This document shows positions 55,769 through 62,582 of a DNA stretch of 64,000 bases, in pieces (positions within the stretch are counted from its first letter, which is position 1; each line of letters begins with the position of its first letter). The DNA comes from Alphaproteobacteria bacterium. GTDB taxonomy: Bacteria > Pseudomonadota > Alphaproteobacteria > Rs-D84. The stretch lies in assembly GCA_017642585.1 (NCBI GenBank), contig JAGCOR010000005.1, positions 54,053 through 118,052 of the forward strand, given 5' to 3'. Made by a program: the position numbers and the translations under genes. The notes beneath the pieces were generated by a model. The model worked only from the letters and a program-made list of their open reading frames with translations. It was not told where the DNA came from and did no database searches.

Positions 55769-56267
55769 TTTCCCTGAAATTATCCCGTTTGACTGGAATG
55801 ATCCAGAAAACTTAAATAAATGTTACGACATTTATTTAAGGTCTTTATATTTGGGAAATCATTATTTTTTAGGTAAAAAAGTTCATTATGATGATAAAGA
55901 GATAGATGGAAAACACGCATGCTTTTGGCATTTGATAACTAGAAACGAAAAAGATTTTAATGAAAGATATCCAAATAGAGAAAGATTAGAACGTATTCAT
56001 TGGACAGCTTTCATGTTAGAAAATTCAGAATCAGAGGATATTACTTGTTGGGAAGAATTGGTACGAACAAAGAAGAGAGGAGAAAGATATCAAACTTTTT
56101 TATATTCAAAACAATATAAATTTGTAGTTATATTAGAATTACAAAGTCATGATCTTTATAGATTGGTCACTTCTTATTATGTTGATGAAAAGTGGAGAAA
56201 AGACAGGTTTAAACAACATGCAAAAAGATACCGTGATCCGAGAAAAAGTATCGGGAGCGCAGTATAA
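55761..56267 (+). CDS. unknown protein with possible PBECR/barnase-like nuclease fold, 168 aa
   Basis: The family is not firmly recognised. The C-terminal half reads KFVVILELQSHDLYRLVTSYYVDEKWRKDRF, similar in pattern to the ...vVl.e....y.lvTaY... strands of phage- and plasmid-borne barnase/EndoU/colicin/RelE-type (PBECR) nucleases. Catalytic His and Arg candidates surround it. The N-terminal half is rich in Trp, His and acidic residues. It is translationally coupled to the DUF3800 gene, suggesting a two-component mobile or defence module. Confidence 0.5.
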   Translation: MLSFPEIIPFDWNDPENLNKCYDIYLRSLYLGNHYFLGKKVHYDDKEIDGKHACFWHLITRNEKDFNERYPNRERLERIHWTAFMLENSESEDITCWEELVRTKKRGERYQTFLYSKQYKFVVILELQSHDLYRLVTSYYVDEKWRKDRFKQHAKRYRDPRKSIGSAV

Positions 56268-56282
56268 ACAACGCCCCCGGAA

Positions 56283-56349
56283 TTCACTCTGTCTTTTAAC
56301 AGACTTACCTTCGTAAACTATGAAATAATTTACTTCTACGGTAAGTGAA
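56283..56349 (+). other. three-way-junction-like structured element after the putative nuclease gene
   Basis: TTCACT (56283-56288) pairs with AGTGAA (56344-56349). Inside it are hairpin TCTGT/ACAGA (56288-56303) and hairpin CTTACC/GGTAAG (56304-56345) with inner GTAAA/TTTAC. Adjacent stems share an end base, so some trimming is needed. It could be an mRNA 3' structure or a small RNA. Confidence 0.4.
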
Positions 56350-56623
56350 CACTTATATAATAACAAAAAAACACAAAATTGTCAATATTTTTTACTTGAC
56401 TTTTAAAAAATGCATGTTTTATGGAGATTGTAGTTAGTGTATTTATAGGATATAGAATACAAGAATATTCTAATTATAATTGATTTTTATATAAAAACTA
56501 TATTTATAACATTTATTAAATGTTTTTATCCTATTGAAAAATGAAAAAATCAATATTTTTGGGCGAGAGTGGAAAATAGGTTGGTTTAGATGTGAGCACA
56601 TATGGTATTTTTGTATGTGTTGT

Positions 56624-56648
56624 TCTACACATTCTCTACACAAAGATT
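56624..56648 (+). repeat. paired TCTACACA motifs at the right end of the island
   Basis: TCTACACA at 56624-56631 and TCTACACAAAGATT at 56635-56648 mirror the pair at the left end (the 14-mer is identical to 53169-53182). Confidence 0.5.
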
Positions 56649-56715
56649 TTTTATTGGTTAGAAAAATCGCTGTAAGATGCAGAAATCTGCGTTATTTAAT
56701 TTCTGGCTCAAACTT

Positions 56716-56763
56716 ATCATAATCCTTTGGTCAGGGGTCCGAATCCCTTCGCCGCTACCAAAA
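56716..56763 (+). repeat. right direct repeat (attR-like), 3' half of tRNA-Met
   Basis: This is an exact 48-nt copy of the tRNA-Met 3' half. The sequence upstream is unrelated to a tRNA 5' half, so this is a remnant left by integration. A terminator follows, as after the true tRNA. Confidence 0.85.
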
Positions 56764-56767
56764 ATTC

Positions 56768-56790
56768 AAACCGGGTGTGTCCCGGTTTTA
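56768..56790 (+). terminator. terminator after the attR-like repeat
   Basis: AAACCGGG/CCCGGTTT with a 5-nt loop is followed by TTAATTTT. Confidence 0.7.
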
Positions 56791-56792
56791 AT

Positions 56793-56938
56793 TTTGGTAT
56801 AGTCGCGAAAAATGAGGACCCTGGGTCCGACAAAATAGCAGGTTTTGCGAGCGTAAGCGTGGCGAAACCGTTGCGATTTGGAAAGGGGCCCGTTGCGAAG
56901 CAATGGGAATATACAATCCCTTCGCCGCTACCAAAATT
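56793..56938 (+). repeat. structured unit B ending in a tRNA-Met 3'-end copy
   Basis: This is the second copy of unit A. It has TG-extended TATAGT (56798-56803), TCGCGA pairing with TTGCGA, a GGACCC/GGGTCC palindrome, an 8-bp GGTTTTGC/GCGAAACC hairpin, and CCCGTTGC-GAA-GCAATGGG. It ends with the same 23-nt tRNA 3' end (56915-56937). The 3' 70 nt are identical to unit A, while the 5' half differs mostly where pairing is kept. Confidence 0.65.
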
Positions 56939-56939
56939 T

Positions 56940-56963
56940 AAACCGGGTTTATCCCGGTTTTTT
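56940..56963 (+). terminator. terminator after unit B
   Basis: AAACCGGG/CCCGGTTT with a 5-nt loop is followed by TTTTTG. Confidence 0.8.
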
Positions 56964-56985
56964 GTTTGAGTAATCAATGATTTTA

Positions 56986-57013
56986 TTGACAGTAAAGATT
57001 GATTTGTTATGCT
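56986..57013 (+). promoter_or_regulatory. promoter of rfbD
   Basis: A perfect TTGACA (56986-56991) and TATGCT (57008-57013) are 16 nt apart, 20 nt before the ATG. Confidence 0.6.
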
Positions 57014-57032
57014 GTGAAAAAAGGAATAATAA

Positions 57033-57872
57033 ATGAAAATTCTTGTAACTGGTGGAACTGGACAGTTGGGAACAGAATTAAGCAAACGGTTGCCCGATGC
57101 ATTTTGTACGGGTTCAAAAGATTTAGATATTTCAGATCAAGATGCAGTCCGTAAATTCGTTATACAAAATAACATTGATACAGTTATTAATTGTGCCGCC
57201 TATACGGCGACTGACGCGGCAGAGAACAATTATGCCATTGCAAAACAAGTAAATTGTATTGGTGCAAAAAATTTAGCAAACTGGTCGCAAAATTTGATTC
57301 ATATTTCTACGGACTATGTTTTTGATGGGACTGCAAATCGACCATATAAAGAAACAGATACTGTTCATCCTTTGGGTGTGTATGGTATGACAAAACTGAT
57401 GGGGGAAAGGGCGGTTATGGCCAATGCACGCAATGCAATAATCATCAGGACTTCATGGTTATATTCATTGAATGGAAAAAACTTTTTGAAAACAATGCAA
57501 AAGTTAGGGGCAGAAAAAGAGTATATCGGTGTTGTTGCCGACCAAATTGGAACACCAACATCAGCGGGAGATTTGGCTGACGCTATTGTGCAAATTATTC
57601 CACAGATAAGGCCAGAAAACCGTGGAATCTACCATTTTTCAAATGAAGGTCAATGTTCTTGGTATGATTTTGCAACAGAGATTATGAAAGTTTCTGGATT
57701 ACAATGTCGTGTAAATCCAATACCAACAAGCCAATACCCAACCCTTGTGCAACGTCCAGCATACAGCGTATTGGATAAAACCAAAATAAAACATACCTTT
57801 GGATTGAAAATAAGCGATTGGCAAGATGCCTTGGTGCGCTGTGTTAAAGGTTCAAAAGGTAAAAATTTATAA
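57033..57872 (+). CDS. rfbD: dTDP-4-dehydrorhamnose reductase
   Basis: RfbD/RmlD (279 aa) makes dTDP-L-rhamnose for surface polysaccharide. The Rossmann motif VTGGTGQLG is at about 5-13, and the family motifs INCAAYTATDAAE, HISTDYVFDG and the YxxxK pair in GVYGMTKLMGE are present. AAGGA precedes the start. The other rml genes are not adjacent. It lies just outside the right end of the island. Confidence 0.94.
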   Translation: MKILVTGGTGQLGTELSKRLPDAFCTGSKDLDISDQDAVRKFVIQNNIDTVINCAAYTATDAAENNYAIAKQVNCIGAKNLANWSQNLIHISTDYVFDGTANRPYKETDTVHPLGVYGMTKLMGERAVMANARNAIIIRTSWLYSLNGKNFLKTMQKLGAEKEYIGVVADQIGTPTSAGDLADAIVQIIPQIRPENRGIYHFSNEGQCSWYDFATEIMKVSGLQCRVNPIPTSQYPTLVQRPAYSVLDKTKIKHTFGLKISDWQDALVRCVKGSKGKNL

Positions 57873-57888
57873 TTTTGATTGTTTTATG

Positions 57889-57916
57889 TTGATTTTTACG
57901 CCTTGGTCGTTATAAT
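57889..57916 (+). promoter_or_regulatory. promoter of tRNA-Thr(GGT)
   Basis: TTGATT (57889-57894) and a perfect TATAAT (57911-57916) are 16 nt apart, and the tRNA starts 11 nt later. Confidence 0.7.
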
Positions 57917-57926
57917 GAAATGCGTT

Positions 57927-58000
57927 GCCCTAATAGTCTAGTGGTAAAACACGTCCTTGGTAAGGACGAGTCGCAAGTCCGATTCTTGCTTAGGGCACCA
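57927..58000 (+). tRNA. tRNA-Thr (anticodon GGT)
   Basis: A 74-nt cloverleaf has acceptor GCCCTAA/TTAGGGC, anticodon stem CGTCC/GGACG with loop TTGGTAA (anticodon GGT, reading ACC), T-arm GCAAG/CTTGC with loop TCCGATT, and encoded CCA. The D-stem (GTCT/AAAC) has one C-A mismatch. No terminator separates it from the aspS leader. Confidence 0.93.
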
Positions 58001-58015
58001 GAGTTATATTTTATG

Positions 58016-58042
58016 TTGCAAGTTTGTTTTTTTGGGTATAAA
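58016..58042 (+). promoter_or_regulatory. possible promoter of the aspS leader
   Basis: TTGCAA (58016-58021) and TATAAA (58037-58042) have a short 15-nt spacer. The transcript would start near 58049. Read-through from tRNA-Thr is the alternative. Confidence 0.4.
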
Positions 58043-58048
58043 ATTCCA

Positions 58049-58241
58049 GTTATCAAAGGTTTTATATGGTTGCAATGATGCGCCCAACAACCGCGGAGCA
58101 TTATATAGAATCTTGGATTAAGTAATAAGTTCGGGGTGGCACCGCGCGAAAAGATTTTTTAGCGCCCCCGGGGATTTTGAATGTTTAATTGGTGCCCAAT
58201 CAATTCGAATTTATTGGCACCGAAACAAAAAGGGTGTAAAA
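58049..58241 (+). promoter_or_regulatory. T-box-like leader of aspS
   Basis: The core GGGTGGCACCGCG matches the T-box consensus GGGTGGNACCGCG. It folds as an antiterminator: CGGGG (58132-58136) with CCCCG (58166-58170), a 7-nt bulge TGGCACC (58137-58143), and GCGC (58144-58147) with GCGC (58162-58165). TGGC would pair with the GCCA end of tRNA-Asp, whose discriminator is G. Upstream is a long hairpin (58056-58067 with 58103-58114, 12 bp with two G-T) capped by smaller helices. The specifier codon is not clearly placed; a GAT (Asp) overlaps an internal loop at 58077-58079. A 19-codon ORF (58066-58125) overlaps the hairpin but contains no Asp codon. Confidence 0.55.
58191..58221 (+). other. hairpin before aspS sharing the TGGCACC sequence of the T-box bulge
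   Basis: GGTGCC(C)AAT pairs with ATTGGCACC, 9 bp with one bulged C. Its 5' arm GGTGCC is equally complementary to the GGCACC of the T-box-like bulge, so the two pairings exclude each other. The Shine-Dalgarno AGGGTG at 58231-58236 lies just downstream. Confidence 0.5.
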
Positions 58242-59996
58242 ATGTTGTCTTTGAAATCAAAATACAGAACACATACATGTGGCGAATTAAATGCGTCAAA
58301 TGTTGGTGAAACTGTTACTTTGTCTGGGTGGGTACACCGTAAACGCGATCACGGTTCTTTGTTATTCGTAGATTTGCGTGATAATTATGGTATTACCCAG
58401 TGTGTATTTGATGGGGGCGATGAAAATTTGGAAAAAATTCGTCCTGAATCTGTTGTAAAAATTACAGGAACGGTTGTTGCACGTGATAAAGATGCAATCA
58501 ATGAAAAAATTCCAACTGGTGCGATTGAAATTAAATCACAAAAATGGGAAGTTTTAACAAATGCTGATGTGTTGCCTTTCCAAGTTTTCGGTGATGATGA
58601 TACTGTGGCGGAAGATTTGCGTTTAAAATATCGCTATATAGATTTACGTCGCGACAGTTTGCATAATAATATTTTAACCCGCAATCGTATCATGAAATTT
58701 TTGCGTGATAAAATGTGGGATTTGGGATTTTCTGAATTTCAAACACCTATTTTGACTGTTTCCAGTCCAGAAGGTGCGCGTGATTATATTGTCCCAAGTC
58801 GTAATCATCATGGTATGTTTTATGCATTGCCCCAGGCACCACAACAATTTAAACAATTGATTCAAATTTCTGGATTCGATAGATATTTTCAAATTGCACC
58901 ATGCTTCCGCGATGAAGATTTGCGTGCAGATAGATTGTTGGAATTCTATCAATTAGATTTAGAAATGTCTTTTGTTGATTTGGCCGACATTCAAGCGGTT
59001 GGTAACGAAGTAATGCCTGAATTGATTAAAACTTTTGTTAAAGATGCAATTGTTGATCCAAATATTCCACATATTCCATTTGATGAAGCAATGTTGAAAT
59101 ATGGATGCGATAAACCTGATTTGCGTAATCCAATTTTAATCAGTGATGTAACGGAAATATTCCGTGGATCTGAATTTGGTATATTCGCAAATGCTATTGA
59201 AAATGGCGCCGTAGTGCGTGCAATTCCTGCACCAAACAGTGCCGATAAACCACGTTCTTGGTTTGATAAACTGGGTGAATACGCAGTTAAAGAATTAGGA
59301 TTGGGTGGTTTAGGCTATATCGTTTTCGCCGAAGAAGCCAAAGGTCCTGTTGCTAAGAAATTGGATGCAGATCGTATTGCAAAATTACATGAAATTGCCG
59401 GTGATAACGCATCATTATTCTTTATTTGTGATAAAGAAGATGCTGCTGCCAAGGCCGCTGGAAAATTGCGTATCAAATTGGGTGAAGATTTGGGATTGAT
59501 AAATCCAAAAGAATTCAAATTCTGTTGGATAGAAGATTTTCCAATGTATGAATTAAATGAAGAAACTGGTGCAATTGATTTCGGTCATAATCCATTCAGT
59601 TTACCAAAAGGCGAATTAGATGGCGATCCATTAAAAATCAAAGCCAACCAATTCGATATGGTATTAAATGGTGCTGAAATTTGCAGTGGTGGTTTGCGTA
59701 ATTACAACCCTGATACAATGGTGAAAGCTTTTGCGATTGCCGGTTATGGGCCAGAGGTTGTAAAAGAAAAATTTGGCGGAATGTATGCTGCGTTCCAATA
59801 CGGTGCGCCACCACACGGGGGATGCGCGTTTGGAATTGATAGATTGGTATCTATCATTTTAGGGACGACTAATTTACGTGAAGTTGTTTTGTTCCCAACA
59901 AATCAACGTGGCCAAGATTTAATGTTGGGTGCACCACGTGAAGTTACAGAACAACAATTACGTGAAGTACATATCCAAGTTCGCAAGAAAAATTAA
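58242..59996 (+). CDS. aspS: aspartyl-tRNA synthetase (bacterial type)
   Basis: AspRS (584 aa) is a class IIb synthetase. The N-terminal OB anticodon-binding domain (HTCGELN...VTLSGWVHRKRDHG) is followed by motif 2 with CFRDEDLRADR, the bacterial GAD insertion domain (about 290-410), and motif 3 GIDRLV near the C-terminus. AGGGTG precedes the ATG. Whether it also acts on tRNA-Asn, as in many alphaproteobacteria, cannot be told here. Confidence 0.97.
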   Translation: MLSLKSKYRTHTCGELNASNVGETVTLSGWVHRKRDHGSLLFVDLRDNYGITQCVFDGGDENLEKIRPESVVKITGTVVARDKDAINEKIPTGAIEIKSQKWEVLTNADVLPFQVFGDDDTVAEDLRLKYRYIDLRRDSLHNNILTRNRIMKFLRDKMWDLGFSEFQTPILTVSSPEGARDYIVPSRNHHGMFYALPQAPQQFKQLIQISGFDRYFQIAPCFRDEDLRADRLLEFYQLDLEMSFVDLADIQAVGNEVMPELIKTFVKDAIVDPNIPHIPFDEAMLKYGCDKPDLRNPILISDVTEIFRGSEFGIFANAIENGAVVRAIPAPNSADKPRSWFDKLGEYAVKELGLGGLGYIVFAEEAKGPVAKKLDADRIAKLHEIAGDNASLFFICDKEDAAAKAAGKLRIKLGEDLGLINPKEFKFCWIEDFPMYELNEETGAIDFGHNPFSLPKGELDGDPLKIKANQFDMVLNGAEICSGGLRNYNPDTMVKAFAIAGYGPEVVKEKFGGMYAAFQYGAPPHGGCAFGIDRLVSIILGTTNLREVVLFPTNQRGQDLMLGAPREVTEQQLREVHIQVRKKN

Positions 59997-60011
59997 ATCA
60001 TGCGATAAAAT

Positions 60012-60041
60012 AAATAACCCGCAGTAATGCGGGTTATTTTT
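60012..60041 (+). terminator. terminator after aspS (bidirectional)
   Basis: AAATAACCCGC/GCGGGTTATTT is a perfect 11-bp stem followed by TTT. It also abuts the end of the minus-strand AsmA-like gene. Confidence 0.85.
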
Positions 60042-62518
60042 TAAAATTGATTATGTGATTTAGTGAAACTGCGCATATAATCAGGATCAAAATTTGTCAT
60101 AATTTCAGACAAAGAATATTCCCTGAATCCATCATTATATATTATTAAATCTATCGGGGCAGGTTTTGGTGATGTTCCACGCAATATTAATTTTAATATA
60201 GTGAACATTTTATTGTCGTTAATTTCTAAACTGCCGCTTATATCGGTATGGCGAACAGATAATGTCAAAGGACTGGTTGTTTTGATATTGCCGTGTGAAT
60301 AATTGCCTATGACGCGCATTTTCTTTAATGGTGTTGTTCCAGATTCCAATGCATCAGACAAAGCATATTCTGCATTTAATGTAGTTATACTTTGAGCAGA
60401 AGCATAAAATTTTTCCAAACCAAATCCATATAATGTTCCGCCCGAGAAAGCAGCATCAAATGATCCAGAAATATTTTCTGTAAAATCATGTGATATTTTT
60501 CCAGATGTTTTTAATTTGATTTCTGCTGTAACTGTTGAATTAGATATATTAAGTGGCATATTGTCATGTAATAATTTGTTATCCAATATAAATTTGTTTA
60601 ATTGTATGCTGATATCATAATTTATCCCGCTTTTTGACAATGTGGCCAATAAATTACCACGGTCAGAATCTGTGATAGAAAATGTTTGGATATTTGGTTT
60701 TAATGAATACACAAAATTATTATATTCTTTGCCTTGGTAAATCAAAGCCCCCGCAGATAATGAAATGTTAGCATGCAATTCAAATGGTATAGTTATAGGT
60801 GCAGGTGTAAAGAAAGATATTTGTTCAAAATTATTTATGAAAGATTGAGATGTAAATGAATCTATGTTTAATACATCTGTTTTTAAAGTGATTGATTTAC
60901 CAGATACAGAACCAACAAATCTGTGTTGCGCGATATCCAATATCAAATTAGATATATTGCCATTTTTATAATATCCAGAAACAACATAGGACAGATTTTT
61001 TAAACACTGTAAATCTATATCTTTAAACCAATTTTTAAAGTTATCGCCGGATATATAAAAATAATCATTTGTTGTTGATAATGTCCATGATTCAGAATTT
61101 GGCACAAACATCATAGAATTGTTTTTCCAAACGAAAGTTCCATTTTCATTTAACATAAATTCAGGTAAAAACGGCAAATCTATTTTTGCCCAATTTAAAC
61201 TTTTGTTTTTTACAAAATCATATTTCACAGAAAAATGTTTGCCATCAATATTTATGATTCCAGACATATCTTGAAATGCAAATTTGATAGTTCCTGTTTT
61301 ACCAATGCGTCTGGCAGATTTTATTAATTTGTTTATATCATGCAAAGAATCTTTTGATAAAATATTTGCGGTAAATTCGTTTCTTTGTACATTTAAATTA
61401 CCATATATTTTTTTGCCATATGAAAATTTATCACAATTCCAATTATCTGGTGTGCCATTAAATAAACAGGTTGTTTTAATTTTATTTTCCATGAAAGAAA
61501 TTAACAAATTATGTGCGCCAGATTCATCAATTGTTCCGCCACGAATTTCTATATCGTCTGCTTTAATAGAATGTATTTTAATTTCTTTATCAAAACCAAC
61601 TATGTTAACAAATAAATGTTTAAATGTTTTATCCAAAAATTTAATTTTGCCAGTTAAATCTAAATCAAAAGCGGTGTTTTTCAAAACATCTGGATCTTTT
61701 AATACAAAAGATAAATCATAATCTGCATTTTTAGTTTTTAATTTTATTATTTTGTATCCTGTTTCTTTTAAACTAATTGCACCAGATACATTATTTGCAG
61801 AAATATTTGTGAAATCAAAACCATAACTGCCGTTCCATTTTATATCTGCTGTGATTGGAAACCGCCCGTTGATTTTTGGTTTATCAAATTCAAACCATCT
61901 GTTTATGTTTTGTGCGTTTATATCTATCTGGGCATCGGCGGTTCCGTCCGCATACAGCGTTCCAGACAAAGTTAATTCATTATTTTTATTTTTTATTACA
62001 AAATGATTGTTTCTGGATGTGATTTTATATGTGTGTTGATCTGTTTCTACAATCGCATCAACCAATCTTTTTGATAAAAATGCAGATGAAATATGATAAT
62101 CTTTGTTCAAAAAGTTTATTTGTGAATTGTTTATAACAACATTTGTATCTAAATCAAAAGGAACGATTTTATCAACTGACAAAAAAGCCCGATTGATAAT
62201 CATATTTCCCGTCATTTGTGCGTTTTCCAGATTAAATATCTTGTAAAAAGGCACAGTGAATTCGCAAGATGATACAATTCCGTTTGGTACAGATATGTTA
62301 TGGGCCACTATGACTGTTTTTCCCAATAAACTGAAATTGACATCGCCATGTATTTTTGCACGAACCCCGGTTTGATTTAAAATAATCTCTTCTATCTTGG
62401 GTTTCATGGAATTTAGATTAACAAAAGGCGGAATTGTAATGATGGCCATCAAAACCAGGCCGACAAATGATATCACAGCCCATGTAATTCTGCGTTTGTA
62501 TCTTGGTTTAAGTGGCAT
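60041..62518 (-). CDS. AsmA-family protein
   Basis: This 825-aa protein has one N-terminal membrane anchor (about 11-30). The AsmA opening follows: PPFVNLNSMKPKIEEIILNQTGVRAKIHGDVNFSLLG. A long series of short beta strands comes next, and the C-terminal AsmA domain shows SGSFDAAFSGGTLYGFGLEKFY and TTSPLTLSVRHTDISG. AsmA/TamB-type proteins are thought to bridge the periplasm and move phospholipids to the outer membrane. GGAAAGAGA precedes the ATG. It is divergent from uvrB. Confidence 0.88.
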   Translation of the reverse strand: MPLKPRYKRRITWAVISFVGLVLMAIITIPPFVNLNSMKPKIEEIILNQTGVRAKIHGDVNFSLLGKTVIVAHNISVPNGIVSSCEFTVPFYKIFNLENAQMTGNMIINRAFLSVDKIVPFDLDTNVVINNSQINFLNKDYHISSAFLSKRLVDAIVETDQHTYKITSRNNHFVIKNKNNELTLSGTLYADGTADAQIDINAQNINRWFEFDKPKINGRFPITADIKWNGSYGFDFTNISANNVSGAISLKETGYKIIKLKTKNADYDLSFVLKDPDVLKNTAFDLDLTGKIKFLDKTFKHLFVNIVGFDKEIKIHSIKADDIEIRGGTIDESGAHNLLISFMENKIKTTCLFNGTPDNWNCDKFSYGKKIYGNLNVQRNEFTANILSKDSLHDINKLIKSARRIGKTGTIKFAFQDMSGIINIDGKHFSVKYDFVKNKSLNWAKIDLPFLPEFMLNENGTFVWKNNSMMFVPNSESWTLSTTNDYFYISGDNFKNWFKDIDLQCLKNLSYVVSGYYKNGNISNLILDIAQHRFVGSVSGKSITLKTDVLNIDSFTSQSFINNFEQISFFTPAPITIPFELHANISLSAGALIYQGKEYNNFVYSLKPNIQTFSITDSDRGNLLATLSKSGINYDISIQLNKFILDNKLLHDNMPLNISNSTVTAEIKLKTSGKISHDFTENISGSFDAAFSGGTLYGFGLEKFYASAQSITTLNAEYALSDALESGTTPLKKMRVIGNYSHGNIKTTSPLTLSVRHTDISGSLEINDNKMFTILKLILRGTSPKPAPIDLIIYNDGFREYSLSEIMTNFDPDYMRSFTKSHNQF

Positions 62519-62582
62519 TATTCTCTTTCCTTGTTTTTTTATTATAATGAATTATATTAGAGTATGTGAACAAAAAAATACA

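Larger units (their letters stand above)
56268..56715. other. non-coding right end of the island
   Basis: This region contains a three-way-junction-like fold at 56283-56349, then about 270 nt of AT-rich sequence without a supported gene, and two TCTACACA motifs (56624-56631 and 56635-56648). The ORF at 56534-56722 starts with TTG, lacks a ribosome-binding site, runs into the att repeat and is judged spurious. Confidence 0.6.

Noticed and set aside
56534..56722. 62-aa ORF before the attR-like repeat
   Set aside because: It has a TTG start without a Shine-Dalgarno, an odd composition, and terminates inside the tRNA-derived repeat.
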